A DNA stretch of 40,337 bases from Bacteroidales bacterium (GCA_022784645.1 JALFZG010000059.1:1-40337); one strand, 5' to 3'. Counted from the first letter of the stretch, positions 7,606 through 16,371 are shown. Notes: generated by a model from the letters alone, not told the origin. Made by a program: numbers and translations.

Positions 7606-8961
7606 TTAGTCTCGGCGGAAGATATCGCGGGTATAGACCTTATCGATAACATCCTCGAGGCAAGCATCGAAACGGTTGGCGATGATGGCCTTGGAGCGGG
7701 CCTTGAAGTCCTCCAGGTTATTCACCACCTGACTACCGAAGAAGAGGGTACCATCTTCGAGCGTGGGCTCATAGATGATGATCTCGGCACCCTTAGCCTT
7801 GATACGTTTCATAATACCCTGGATAGCCGACTGGCGGAAATTATCGGAATTGGACTTCATGGTGAGGCGATATACACCGATAACAGGCACAGTGGCCTCA
7901 CCGGCTTTGCCATACTGATTGCAGGTGCTATAGTCATACCAACCGGCCTTACGGAGGACCGCATCAGCAATGTAATCCTTGCGGGTACGATTGGACTCCA
8001 CGATGGCCGACATCATGTTTTGCGGGACATCGGCATAGTTAGCCAAGAGCTGCTTGGTGTCCTTAGGGAGGCAGTAACCACCATAACCGAAGGAGGGGTT
8101 GTTGTAATGGGTGCCGATACGGGGGTCGAGACCGATGCCTTGGATGATAGCAGCCGAATCAAGGCCCTTGACCTCCGCATAGGTATCGAGCTCATTGAAG
8201 TAGCTGACGCGAAGAGCGAGGTAGGTGTTGGCAAAGAGCTTGACGGCTTCGGCCTCCTTGAGGCCCATGAACAAAGTGGCAATATCCTCTTTGATAGCGC
8301 CCTCATGGAGCAACTGAGCGAACGTATGCGCGAGTTGTTCGGCTTCGGGATTGCCAATGGCAGCAATAGCCGCATTCTCCTCATCCCATTTGCTATCCTG
8401 ATCAGCGGGCAGGAGCTTGGGGTAGCCTACGATGATGCGCGAAGGCCAGAGGTTGTCTTCGAGCGCCTTGCTCTCGCGGAGGAACTCCGGAGAGAAAAGG
8501 AGATTGAAATGTTTGCCCTTGAGGGCAGGATCGGTGAGGAACTTCAAGGCATACTTGACATAGAGACTACGGCAATAGCCCACAGGGATGGTACTCTTGA
8601 TGATCATGACTGCATCGGGATTGACGCTGATGACCAGATTAATCACATCCTCGATATGATGGGTATCGAAGAAGTTCTTCACAGGATCGTAATTGGTGGG
8701 GGCTGCAATGACTACATAATCGGCATCCTTATAAGCCGATGCGCCATCTAAAGTGGCAGTGAGGTTCAATTGCTTTTCAGCAAAATACTTCTCGATATAC
8801 TCATCCTGAATGGGCGAGATGCGCTGATTGATTTTTTCTACTTTCTCAGGGATGACATCCACAGCAGTGACCTGGTGATGCTGAGCAAGGAGGGTGGCAA
8901 TACTGAGGCCAACATAGCCGGTACCGGCTACAGCGATTTTAAGATCATCAAAATTTCTCAT
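7606..8961 (-). CDS. ugd: UDP-glucose 6-dehydrogenase
   Basis: A 451-residue nucleotide-sugar dehydrogenase that oxidises UDP-glucose to UDP-glucuronate with two NAD+ for cytoplasmic supply of polysaccharide precursors. The Rossmann motif GTGYVG is at 13-18. The substrate-loop segment [18 protein letters not shown] is at 153-170, and the catalytic cysteine lies in [13 protein letters not shown] (Cys297). The C-terminal part has [18 protein letters not shown] sequence (here [14 protein letters not shown]) and ends KVYTRDIF. Similarity to E. coli Ugd is strong throughout. Its length is slightly above that enzyme because of a small insert near 180-200. It has its own promoter and a G+C-rich leader, and lies 1.16 kb downstream of the antiterminator gene. 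Confidence 0.95.
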   Translation of the reverse strand: MRNFDDLKIAVAGTGYVGLSIATLLAQHHQVTAVDVIPEKVEKINQRISPIQDEYIEKYFAEKQLNLTATLDGASAYKDADYVVIAAPTNYDPVKNFFDTHHIEDVINLVISVNPDAVMIIKSTIPVGYCRSLYVKYALKFLTDPALKGKHFNLLFSPEFLRESKALEDNLWPSRIIVGYPKLLPADQDSKWDEENAAIAAIGNPEAEQLAHTFAQLLHEGAIKEDIATLFMGLKEAEAVKLFANTYLALRVSYFNELDTYAEVKGLDSAAIIQGIGLDPRIGTHYNNPSFGYGGYCLPKDTKQLLANYADVPQNMMSAIVESNRTRKDYIADAVLRKAGWYDYSTCNQYGKAGEATVPVIGVYRLTMKSNSDNFRQSAIQGIMKRIKAKGAEIIIYEPTLEDGTLFFGSQVVNNLEDFKARSKAIIANRFDACLEDVIDKVYTRDIFRRD

Positions 8962-9028
8962 AACTGCTACGTTTACAGCACCTTGCGCGGGTTGCGCGAG
9001 AGCGCGCGCACAAGGCGAGATATATACT
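8962..9028 (-). promoter_or_regulatory. Hairpin-rich 5' leader of ugd
   Basis: The roughly 67-nt leader begins with CGAG/CTCG arms around seven bases (about 9014-9028). It continues with a G+C-rich inverted repeat in which CCTTG(TG)CGCG pairs with CGCGCAAGG. The A+T-rich surroundings make the G+C content stand out. It may control translation or transcription of ugd; no known riboswitch was recognised. Confidence 0.4.
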
Positions 9029-9034
9029 CGGGTG

Positions 9035-9066
9035 CAAAGTTACAACTTTTTTCTGAATTGGGCAAA
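9035..9066 (-). promoter_or_regulatory. Bacteroidota promoter of ugd
   Basis: On the minus strand TTTG (9063-9066), 20 bp, TAACTTTG (9035-9042): consensus elements with consensus spacing. It shows ugd can be transcribed independently of the upstream antiterminator gene. Confidence 0.75.
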
Positions 9067-9104
9067 TAAAAAATGCTTTTTCTGCGAAAAAGAGGGAAAA
9101 GACC

Positions 9105-10117
9105 CTCTAAATCTCCATGATCGACCCTCTAAATCTCCCTAGGGAGACTTGGAAGACGGAGCGAGAGGGACGCCTTAAGAAGGCGGCATTCCGGACGGAG
9201 AGGGGACGCGGATACTATCCGCGGCTAAGTGAACGATACGCCCCTAGGGAGAGGAAAGAAGGATGAAGAAACTGAAGGAGGGAGAGGAGGAAAGAAGGGA
9301 GGCAGGGGCTAAGGGGAGAGGAGGAAAGGGAGGGAGAGGGATAAGACGGAGATACTATCTCCTACCAACGAACAATACGGACGAAAGAGGAAAGAGGGGG
9401 AAGAGAGGGCGGAGGGGAAAAAGAGGGCGGAGGAACGGACGGAGAGGGAGGAGGGAGCTGCTCTACTGAAGGGAGGCGGGGAAAGAGAGGGAGAGAGGAG
9501 CTAAGGGAGGGGGCACAATGAGCCCCCTCGGTTAGACAGGGACCTATGGGTGCGTAAAACGCACCCAATATAAACGGGAATAGGGTCTACTCTACTGAGG
9601 GGAAGCGGGAAAAGGGAGGACGGAGGGGACAGAGAGGGAGGCAGAAGCAAAGGATGGGGAGAAGCTGAAGGAGGGAGAGGGATGAGACGGAGATACTATC
9701 TCCTACCAACGAACAATACGGACGAAAGAGAAAAGAGGGGAAAGAGAGGGAGGCAGAAGCAAAGGGAGAGGAGCAAAGGGAGGGAGGGGGAAAAAGAGGG
9801 CGGAGGAACGGACGGTAGGGAGGAGGGAGAGAGACGCGGATAGTATCCGCGGCTAAGTGAACGATACACCCCAAAGGGAGAGGAGGAAAGAAGGGAGACA
9901 GAAGCTAAGAGAGAGGAGGAGAGGAGGAAAGAAGGGAGGGGGCTAAGGGAGGGGGCACAATGAGCCCCCTCGGTTAGACAGGGACCTATGGGTGCGTGAC
10001 ACGCACCCTATATAAACGGGAAAAGGGCCCTACTCTACTGAGGGGAGAGGGGACTAAGGGAGGGGCAAAGAGAGACGGGAGCTAAGGGAGGAGAGAAGGG
10101 ATTAAGAGAGGCGGGAG
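9105..10117. repeat. Palindrome mosaic block 5, 1 kb, purine-rich
   Basis: About 1 kb of nearly uninterrupted plus-strand purines (GGAGGGAGAGG-type runs) punctuated by the palindromic modules. E lies at about 9170. A lies at 9208-9222, 9348-9362, 9691-9705 and 9836-9850, the last with loop AGT instead of ACT. The G+F composite lies at about 9505-9600 and 9950-10045. GAGCTAAGGGAGG recurs several times and runs into the 3' end of the gene at 10118, where CTAAGG contains its stop codon. Open frames here encode only Gly/Arg/Glu-rich sequence and are not credible genes. Confidence 0.75.
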
Positions 10118-10993
10118 CTAAGGGGAGACGACTTCGAAGATCTCGCGATGGACGCCACGGAGAGCAATGGTGATGCCACCGAGTTGCATCACCAACTGAC
10201 GGTCACGATGGATGCGGACGATATAACCCTCATGACCCGCGAAAGGACCTGTGAGCAGACGCAGTTTCACGCGATTCTCTGCGAACTTCTCAAACGCATC
10301 GCGCAGGAGCGTGATCTCATAGGGGTTGGACTTCATCAGATCCATGAAAGGCTTCATCTGAGCATGGGGAATGGAGGCCGGACGATTGGTAGCACAATCT
10401 TTAACCAGATAGATCATCGGGAAATTATCCATGAGGAACCGTTCGAGATTTCGGGTTTCGCCTTGAAGAAAGACTAATCCACTGACCGTCAGGGGGTCCT
10501 GAGGTTCGGAATCAGATGAGGATTTACCGGAGTTCTTGGCGGATTTGGATGTTTTTTTGGGGGATTTAGGTGCTGGTTTTTGATTGGTTTTCTTGTTTCT
10601 TCTCGGGGAACGATGTACGAAAGTGGGAGGGGTAAAATCACCTTGAGCTGCTATATAATCGATGAGTTCAAGGAAGCGCTCTACCCTACCATGCGGGATA
10701 TAGACATAGCCCCAAGGGAGGCCATCCGAATCTAGGCGGAAGGCGTGTTCCAACGCCCCATAGGGGGCTGGCGCTGAAGCGCGTTCCATTGTTCCAGTAG
10801 CCTGAGGCTGTTCCAAAGCAGTGGAGAGAGCGGAGGATTGGGTGCACGATGAGCACCCAGATAGAACAGATACCGGAGCATTCGAGGGAGATACCCTCTC
10901 TGGCTCTTTAAGGGGAGAGGGGGATGGATAGATGATACGGAGGCCTTTAGGAAGGCGCTTGAGAGAAGAGGAAGTTGAGCAATCCTGCGTCAT
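10118..10993 (-). CDS. UpxY-like NusG-family transcription antiterminator
   Basis: A 291-residue NusG paralogue. The NGN domain starts at LPWGYVYIPHGRVERFLELI (92-111). It is interrupted by a Lys/Ser-rich low-complexity insert (about 128-166) and resumes at VSGLVFLQG (170-178) through YEITLLRD. A C-terminal KOW domain follows, with LLTGPFAGHEGYIVRI (246-261) and LGGITIALRGVHREIFEVV. Relatives (UpxY) let RNA polymerase read through long Bacteroides capsule operons, fitting the surrounding polysaccharide genes. It lies after capD-gmd-rmlA rather than at the head of an operon. Residues 1-80 are low-complexity and largely encoded by repeat-like DNA, so the ATG at 10789 (residue 69) is a possible true start. 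The insert and N-terminus are unusual for this normally ~180-residue family. Confidence 0.75.
   Translation of the reverse strand: MTQDCSTSSSLKRLPKGLRIIYPSPSPLKEPERVSPSNAPVSVLSGCSSCTQSSALSTALEQPQATGTMERASAPAPYGALEHAFRLDSDGLPWGYVYIPHGRVERFLELIDYIAAQGDFTPPTFVHRSPRRNKKTNQKPAPKSPKKTSKSAKNSGKSSSDSEPQDPLTVSGLVFLQGETRNLERFLMDNFPMIYLVKDCATNRPASIPHAQMKPFMDLMKSNPYEITLLRDAFEKFAENRVKLRLLTGPFAGHEGYIVRIHRDRQLVMQLGGITIALRGVHREIFEVVSP
10735..10865. repeat. Repeat modules inside the antiterminator gene
   Basis: GGGTGCACGATGAGCACCC at about 10841-10859 matches intergenic module G (GGGGGCACAATGAGCCCCC) with the stem changed on both arms, and the following AGATAGAACAGATACC resembles the module G flank. On the minus strand, TGGAACAATGGAACGCGC, a TTCA loop, GCGC and CCCCCTATGGGG (about 10751-10797) resemble the stem-loop array at 3151-3335. 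Residues about 45-85 are encoded by this DNA. Confidence 0.55.
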
Positions 10994-11017
10994 GATTCTT
11001 CATTATGGATAGTCCTG

Positions 11018-11108
11018 AGCGGTGAGCAGTGAGCGGTGAGCAGTGAGCGATGAGTGATGGAGCGATGAGCGGTGAGCGAGCGATGAGCGATGAGCGATGA
11101 GCGGTGAG
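11018..11108. repeat. Heptanucleotide tandem repeat
   Basis: About thirteen tandem copies of a 7-bp unit (GAGCGAT, GAGCGGT, GAGCAGT, GAGTGAT). They fill the space between the rmlA stop codon and the start of the antiterminator gene, with an out-of-phase GAGCGAGCGAT and one inserted G. Units of seven can expand or contract by slippage. Here that would change leader length, not a reading frame. Confidence 0.8.
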
Positions 11109-11111
11109 CTA

Positions 11112-11987
11112 TCAGTCGGCAATGAGCTTGAGGAGATATTGCCCGTATTGATTTTTGAGCATGGGCTGAGCGAGCTCGCGCATGCGCTCTTTGGTGATCC
11201 AACCCTGGCGATAAGCAATGCCCTCGAGACAAGCGATTTTGAGACCTTGTCGTTTCTCCAGCACTTCTACATAAGTAGAAGCCTCAGAGAGTGAGTCGTG
11301 GGTGCCGGTGTCGAGCCAAGCGAATCCACGGCCGAGGGTTTGCACTTTGAGTTCACCTTGCGCAAGGAACTGCTGGTTGACGGTAGTGATCTCGTATTCT
11401 CCACGTGCAGAAGGCTGGATAGATGCAGCTATATCTACCACCTTATTGGGATAGAAATAGAGGCCGACCACTGCATAATTGGACTTGGGGTTGGCGGGTT
11501 TCTCTTCGATGGAGAGACAGTTGCCTTCCTTATCGAATTCAGCTACACCATAGCGCTCTGGGTCGGACACCCAATAGCCGAAAACGGTAGCTTTGTGTTC
11601 TTCTTCGGCTGTACGAACAGCCTCACGAAGCATCTTGGTGAAGCCCGAACCATGGAAGATATTATCTCCGAGAACAAGACAAGCACAATCGTTTCCGATG
11701 AATTCTTTACCTATGGTAAACGCCTGTGCGAGTCCATCGGGCGAGGGCTGTTCGGCATACTCAAAATGTACGCCATAGTCGGAGCCATCCCCGAGGAGTC
11801 GTTTGAATCCGGGGAGGTCGAAGGGCGTAGAAATAATAAGAATCTCCCGAATGCCGGCAAGCATCAGGACGGAGATGGGATAATAGACCATGGGCTTATC
11901 ATAGATAGGCATGAGTTGCTTGCTGATGCCCTTGGTGATGGGATATAATCGAGTGCCGGATCCTCCGGCCAAAACGATACCTTTCAT
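11112..11987 (-). CDS. rmlA: Glucose-1-phosphate thymidylyltransferase
   Basis: A 291-residue enzyme that joins glucose-1-phosphate and dTTP to make dTDP-glucose. The start at 11987 gives [18 protein letters not shown] with the nucleotidyltransferase signature GGSGTRL at 8-14. [32 protein letters not shown] and [13 protein letters not shown] are all RmlA hallmarks, and the length is standard. A longer frame to 12191 overlaps gmd and is an artefact. It lies 13 bp downstream of gmd in the same operon. No rmlB, rmlC or rmlD is in the window, so the final sugar depends on genes elsewhere. Confidence 0.95.
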   Translation of the reverse strand: MKGIVLAGGSGTRLYPITKGISKQLMPIYDKPMVYYPISVLMLAGIREILIISTPFDLPGFKRLLGDGSDYGVHFEYAEQPSPDGLAQAFTIGKEFIGNDCACLVLGDNIFHGSGFTKMLREAVRTAEEEHKATVFGYWVSDPERYGVAEFDKEGNCLSIEEKPANPKSNYAVVGLYFYPNKVVDIAASIQPSARGEYEITTVNQQFLAQGELKVQTLGRGFAWLDTGTHDSLSEASTYVEVLEKRQGLKIACLEGIAYRQGWITKERMRELAQPMLKNQYGQYLLKLIAD

Positions 11988-12000
11988 ACTACATAAGAAT

Positions 12001-13119
12001 TTATTTGACGATACCCTTTTCGAGGTATTCAGCAAGGTTGACATGCACCTTAGCCGCAGCATCATCGGCCGCCACCTTAGCCATATCATGGTTGACCATG
12101 AGTTCAACGAGTTGCTCGAAGGTAGTAGATTGCGGGTTCCATCCGAGTTTGGCTTTGGCCTTGGTGGGATCACCGAGGAGGTTGACCACATCGGTAGGGC
12201 GGTAGAAGTCTTCGGATACTGCTACAACGGTATCGCCTACTTTGACGTTAGCGCAAGCGGTTTCACTGACAGCAGCAACGATACCTCGTTCTTGAATGCC
12301 TTCTCCTTCCCATCGGAGCTCGATGCCGGCATGGTGGAAAGCGAGGGTGGCGAACTCACGTACGGTATGTTGCACGCCAGTGGCGATGACGAAGTCTTCA
12401 GGGGTGTCGTGCTGGAGGATGAGCCACATGCACTCTACATAATCCTTGGCATAGCCCCAGTCGCGAAGCGAATCGAGGTTGCCGAGATAGAGGCAGTCTT
12501 GCTTGCCTTGGGCGATACGGGCAGCTGCAAGGGTGATCTTGCGGGTCACGAAGGTCTCACCTCTGCGTTCGGACTCATGATTGAAGAGGATGCCGGAGCA
12601 GCAGAACATATTATATGCCTCACGATACTCCTTGACTATCCAATAGCCATAGAGTTTGGCCACTGCATAGGGAGAGTATGGGTGGAAGGGGGTATTCTCG
12701 TTTTGCGGCACTTCTTCCACTTTGCCATAGAGCTCGGAGGTAGATGCCTGATAGATTCGGCAGGTCTTCTCCAGATGGTTGGTGCGCACTGCTTCAAGGA
12801 TACGAAGCACGCCCACTGCATCTACATCGGCCGTGAACTCAGGCGCATCGAAGCTGACCTGCACATGCGATTGTGCGGCAAGGTTATAAATCTCATCGGG
12901 CAGCACTTTGCCCACGAGTTTAACGAGCGACATGGAGTCGGACATGTCGGCATAGTGAAGGTGGAAATGTGGGGTTCCTTCCAAATGAGCTATTCGTTCG
13001 CGATAATCCACAGAAGACCGGCGGATGATGCCATGGACTTCGTAGCCTTTAGCGAGGAGGAACTCAGAAAGATAGGAGCCATCTTGACCGGTGACACCGG
13101 TTATGAGAGCCTTTTTCAT
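12001..13119 (-). CDS. gmd: GDP-mannose 4,6-dehydratase
   Basis: A 372-residue short-chain dehydrogenase/reductase that converts GDP-mannose to GDP-4-keto-6-deoxymannose, the precursor of GDP-fucose and related sugars. From the chosen ATG it begins [20 protein letters not shown] with the GxxGxxG NADP site. [11 protein letters not shown], the YxxxK pair in [13 protein letters not shown], and [14 protein letters not shown] are characteristic of Gmd. An ATG four codons earlier (13131) is an alternative start. The gene follows the CapD-like gene by 12-24 bp and precedes rmlA by 13 bp. The usual partner GDP-fucose synthase gene (fcl) is not in the window. Confidence 0.95.
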   Translation of the reverse strand: MKKALITGVTGQDGSYLSEFLLAKGYEVHGIIRRSSVDYRERIAHLEGTPHFHLHYADMSDSMSLVKLVGKVLPDEIYNLAAQSHVQVSFDAPEFTADVDAVGVLRILEAVRTNHLEKTCRIYQASTSELYGKVEEVPQNENTPFHPYSPYAVAKLYGYWIVKEYREAYNMFCCSGILFNHESERRGETFVTRKITLAAARIAQGKQDCLYLGNLDSLRDWGYAKDYVECMWLILQHDTPEDFVIATGVQHTVREFATLAFHHAGIELRWEGEGIQERGIVAAVSETACANVKVGDTVVAVSEDFYRPTDVVNLLGDPTKAKAKLGWNPQSTTFEQLVELMVNHDMAKVAADDAAAKVHVNLAEYLEKGIVK

Positions 13120-13143
13120 TAGGATATTCAAAAATTGTCAGTC

Positions 13144-15084
13144 TTAATCGAGCGCACAATACTTAGAATGGCGGGACTTGAACTCTGGAACGATTTCCTT
13201 CATCTTTCTGACGATAGCCATATCATCGTAAGTGAAAGATATTTGATGCAGTTCTTTTTCGTTTTTCAAAGCGAGATCATAGGGATACTCACGAACGGCC
13301 GCCACCATGATTTTGGGGTGCGAAGTAGGTTTGGTTTGCTCCGCATCAGAGAGCACCTCTTCGTAAAGTTTCTCGCCATCACGAAGCCCAGTAAACTCGA
13401 TTTTTACGTCTTTAGCTCCAGAAAGGTCAATCATTCGTTGCGCCAGATCAGCGATACGAACGGGCTTACCCATATCGAAGACATAAATCTCTCCTCCATT
13501 ACCCATGGTACCTGCTTGGAGCACCAATCGACACGCTTCGGGAATGAGCATGAAGAAACGGATGATATCGGGATGCGTAACGGTAAGCGGTCCACCATGC
13601 GCCAACTGCGACTTGAAGAGCGGAATAACCGACCCGTTGGAGCCTAAGACGTTGCCAAAACGTGTGGTGACAAATTGCGTCACACCTTTAACGGTACCAT
13701 CTTCTATAGCCTTATTCAGTGCTTGGCAGTAGATCTCACATATACGCTTGGAGCAACCCATCACATTGGTGGGGTTGACGGCCTTATCGGTAGAGATCAT
13801 GACGAACTTTTTGGTGCCATATTTAACGGCCAAATCGGCAATGACACGTGTGCCATAGACGTTGTTTTGAACGGCTTCAGCAGGATTATCTTCCATCATA
13901 GGCACGTGTTTGTATGCAGCCGCATGGAAGACATAATCGGGCTTGAACTGGCGGAAAATCTCCTCCATACGTGAAGCGTTGGTTATAGAGCTGACGATGG
14001 TCTCGCAGTTGAGGTCGGTATGCTGTTTGGCCATATAGAGCCGAACATCGTGCATAGGCGTTTCAGCTTGATCAATGAGCACCAATCTTCGTGGGCCAAA
14101 CTTAGCCACCTGACGCGCCATTTCCGATCCGATGGAACCAGCTGCTCCAGTAACCATAACAACCTGATTATGAAGCATTTCGCCTATAGCAGTCATATCC
14201 ACCTCAATCTTATCTCGGGGAAGCAGATCTTCGATATCCACGTTTTTGAGGTTCTGATGAAGAAGGTCGGACTTGCCATCCCATTCTATCTCAGCGGGCA
14301 GCATTTTGATTTTCACACCTTTCTCGATAAGACCATTCACGAGCTTGGTATGCTCGCGGAAATGTTCGCTCTGCAGCGGGCTGACAATCAGCACAGCAAT
14401 ATGCATATTTTCGATGGTCTCCAGAAGTTGATCATCGTCTCGATAGACACGCAATCCGAGGAGCATTTCGGGCGTTCCCTTAAAATGCGAATCATCATCG
14501 GGAGCCACAAATCCTCGGAGGTTATAAACCATCGGGTTCTGGCTGCGGATGGACTTGGCAAGACTGACGCCTCCATCTTTAATACCATAGATGAACGTAC
14601 GCTGGCTGGTGGATGAGAAGCGCATCTCATCGTATAGCGATTTCACGATGATTCGTTCGAGCCACATCAGCACCGTTGCTCCCACCGCAATCATCGTTTG
14701 CTCCTTAAGGGAAGGAAGGGTTAATCGGAACGAAGGGCTGAGGGAAACGTAATGCACATCAAACTGAATGAGCGCAAATCCAACGATGGCAGCCAACACC
14801 ACAGCAGACGCTATTCGACCGAGATCTACAAAGCCGGAATAACGAAGGATTCCGGTGTAGGTACGACGAATTCGGAAGAACAAAACGTATATAAGGGAAA
14901 GTACAAACAACCCCAAAAGGTAGTTCCAAAACGTACAAATAAAACAAGTTCCGCCAACTGCGAAATAATGAGCCGCAATTCCGACAAACATTACAATCAG
15001 CCAATCAATGACCAGTACGCACCAATAAGGAAGCGCACTCTTACTGAAGTACCAAGATGTGAATTTTGTTATTAAAGATTTCAT
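13144..15084 (-). CDS. CapD/WbpM/PglF-type membrane UDP-HexNAc dehydratase
   Basis: A 646-residue membrane-anchored nucleotide-sugar dehydratase. Four transmembrane helices lie in about residues 19-145. A linker domain follows, then an SDR domain with MVTGAAGSIGSEMARQ (310-325), VFHAAAYKHVPMMED (385-399) and STDKAVNPTNVMGCSKR (431-447). The usual SDR catalytic Tyr is Met442 four residues before Lys446, the altered triad described for WbpM-type 4,6-dehydratases. The likely product is a UDP-4-keto-6-deoxy-GlcNAc used to start or build O-antigen, capsule or glycoprotein glycans. It is the first gene of the capD-gmd-rmlA operon, with a consensus promoter directly upstream. Confidence 0.9.
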   Translation of the reverse strand: MKSLITKFTSWYFSKSALPYWCVLVIDWLIVMFVGIAAHYFAVGGTCFICTFWNYLLGLFVLSLIYVLFFRIRRTYTGILRYSGFVDLGRIASAVVLAAIVGFALIQFDVHYVSLSPSFRLTLPSLKEQTMIAVGATVLMWLERIIVKSLYDEMRFSSTSQRTFIYGIKDGGVSLAKSIRSQNPMVYNLRGFVAPDDDSHFKGTPEMLLGLRVYRDDDQLLETIENMHIAVLIVSPLQSEHFREHTKLVNGLIEKGVKIKMLPAEIEWDGKSDLLHQNLKNVDIEDLLPRDKIEVDMTAIGEMLHNQVVMVTGAAGSIGSEMARQVAKFGPRRLVLIDQAETPMHDVRLYMAKQHTDLNCETIVSSITNASRMEEIFRQFKPDYVFHAAAYKHVPMMEDNPAEAVQNNVYGTRVIADLAVKYGTKKFVMISTDKAVNPTNVMGCSKRICEIYCQALNKAIEDGTVKGVTQFVTTRFGNVLGSNGSVIPLFKSQLAHGGPLTVTHPDIIRFFMLIPEACRLVLQAGTMGNGGEIYVFDMGKPVRIADLAQRMIDLSGAKDVKIEFTGLRDGEKLYEEVLSDAEQTKPTSHPKIMVAAVREYPYDLALKNEKELHQISFTYDDMAIVRKMKEIVPEFKSRHSKYCALD

Positions 15085-15106
15085 ACGCTTTTACAATAAG
15101 AGCGCG

Positions 15107-15138
15107 CAAAGTTACAAAAAATTTTTGAATTGAACAAA
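15107..15138 (-). promoter_or_regulatory. Bacteroidota promoter of polysaccharide operon
   Basis: On the minus strand TTTG (15135-15138), 20 bp, TAACTTTG (15107-15114): consensus boxes and spacing, with a short leader before the ATG at 15084. Confidence 0.8.
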
Positions 15139-15199
15139 TTTTTATGTAAAAAAGCGCACTTTTTTTAAAAATATCTTAAAATTAGCATAAAAGCCAAAT

Positions 15200-15209
15200 G
15201 GGGGGGGGG
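15200..15209. repeat. G10 homopolymer
   Basis: Ten consecutive G residues in AT-rich non-coding DNA, about 62 bp upstream of the -33 box of the polysaccharide operon and just past the terminator of the barrel gene. Runs of this length can slip during replication. Confidence 0.85.
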
Positions 15210-15228
15210 TAATTTTCGGATTTAAATA

Positions 15229-15272
15229 AACGACCGAATCGATACCTGACGAGAGCTACCGATTCGGTCGTT
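15229..15272 (-). terminator. Terminator hairpin after the outer-membrane barrel gene
   Basis: A perfect 13-bp stem, AACGACCGAATCG (15229-15241) with CGATTCGGTCGTT (15260-15272), around an 18-nt loop. It lies 33 bp past the stop codon at 15305, and TTTATTT follows in the minus direction. Confidence 0.7.
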
Positions 15273-15304
15273 AAATAACTGATTTTCAAGTTTTTTGGAT
15301 TGTA

Positions 15305-16261
15305 TTACTTGAGATAGAACCCGCAACCAATATTCCAAAGGAAGGGATTTCGGGAGGAATTGATTGAATAATCGGTAGCCATATCGTAAGGATTGATCAT
15401 GAGGTTTGCGAAAGCGGTCATGAGGCAATGCTCAGAGATGGATTTATGCCAATTGAGTTTGGCGCTTACGTTGCAAACAGCGAAGTCTCCCTGCATGCCC
15501 GTGTAGAGACTCTTCCATGGGGTGAGTCCGACCCTGGCTTCGAGGCAGAGGTTCTTAGGCATATAGATGTCGTATCCTAATTCTAAATAAGAGGAATACG
15601 CGCGCTTGAACGTGCACGCGCCTTGCGCCTGCGCATCTAAATTATAGTATTGAGTAGCTGAGATTTGCGTGCCGCTGGCATCCACCATGTAACCATCTCG
15701 ACCAAAGGTACGTGTGCACCAGAGGATAGAAAGCGGAAGTTGGTCGCTCACACGATACTTGATGCGCCATTCTTGGGTGATACCACCTGCCAGTTTGTTG
15801 CCGAAATCGAAATAGCGACTCGTATTGGCGAGTGAGCCATCAGCATTTCGTTCGCGATCAAAATAATACATGTGCATGAACATAACAGTAAGTCCCCATC
15901 TGGAGAAACCAATGGTCATATCGAGCTCTGCATTGAATCCAGGAGCCAAAGTATTAGAAGGGACGTTGAATCCATTCTTGCTGAAGGTCCAATCGCAAGC
16001 CGAGAAGTTCCACCACATATCGAGGAAGAGGCCACCATAGCCTATGTTGGCGTCAGCTTGAACGCCCAAACCACCCACATAGAGTCCTCGCCAGATATAG
16101 TTACTGACGATGTCGGCACCCACTCCATAGGTAAAACCAATCTTCTGAGAATAATCAGGCAGCAACGACTTTTTCGGCTGCACATTCTCCTCTGCAGCAA
16201 TCACTGAGAGGGATAAAACAAAGCCGATGATAAGCATCGGGATTCTGCGATAAGCGTGCAT
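15305..16261 (-). CDS. Outer-membrane beta-barrel protein
   Basis: A 318-residue protein from the ATG at 16261: MHAYRRIPMLIIGFVLSLSV followed by an Ala-Ala cleavage site, a standard signal peptide. The mature protein alternates short amphipathic strands rich in Tyr, Trp and Gly, such as YGVGADIVSNYIWRGLYVGG, and ends in the aromatic-rich FLWNIGCGFYLK, as expected for an outer-membrane barrel. The N-terminal pattern resembles putative porins of the TorF type (GADxVSNYxWRG), but this is not certain. The longer frame to 16429 is unlikely because it would start upstream of the promoter. The gene is monocistronic, with its own promoter and terminator. Confidence 0.7.
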   Translation of the reverse strand: MHAYRRIPMLIIGFVLSLSVIAAEENVQPKKSLLPDYSQKIGFTYGVGADIVSNYIWRGLYVGGLGVQADANIGYGGLFLDMWWNFSACDWTFSKNGFNVPSNTLAPGFNAELDMTIGFSRWGLTVMFMHMYYFDRERNADGSLANTSRYFDFGNKLAGGITQEWRIKYRVSDQLPLSILWCTRTFGRDGYMVDASGTQISATQYYNLDAQAQGACTFKRAYSSYLELGYDIYMPKNLCLEARVGLTPWKSLYTGMQGDFAVCNVSAKLNWHKSISEHCLMTAFANLMINPYDMATDYSINSSRNPFLWNIGCGFYLK

Positions 16262-16324
16262 ATTCAAGATTTGATGGTTAAGCTTTCTGTAAGACCTATA
16301 GTTATCCAAGATATAAGTCGGCTG

Positions 16325-16332
16325 CAAAGTTA
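16325..16332 (-). promoter_or_regulatory. -7 element of the barrel gene promoter
   Basis: TAACTTTG on the minus strand, about 60 bp upstream of the ATG at 16261. The -33 region has no clean TTTG. It supports the start at 16261. Confidence 0.55.
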
Positions 16333-16371
16333 GTGCTTTTTTTTGAAATAAAAAAATTTTTTTAGAGAAAA

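Noticed and set aside
7447..8751. 434-codon open frame on the plus strand opposite ugd
   Set aside because: It is the antisense of ugd, which has full family motifs. The predicted protein has no recognisable domain.
9263..9469. 68-codon frame in the purine-rich block
   Set aside because: The product is Gly/Arg/Glu low-complexity sequence translated from repeats.
6895..10993. 15-bp match GACGCAGGATTGCTC between the lipoprotein leader and the start of the antiterminator gene
   Set aside because: A single 15-bp match is expected about once by chance among 40 kb against itself, and the flanks do not align convincingly.
11911..13122. 403-codon plus-strand frame opposite gmd
   Set aside because: Shadow of gmd. 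Codon pattern and lack of domains argue against it.
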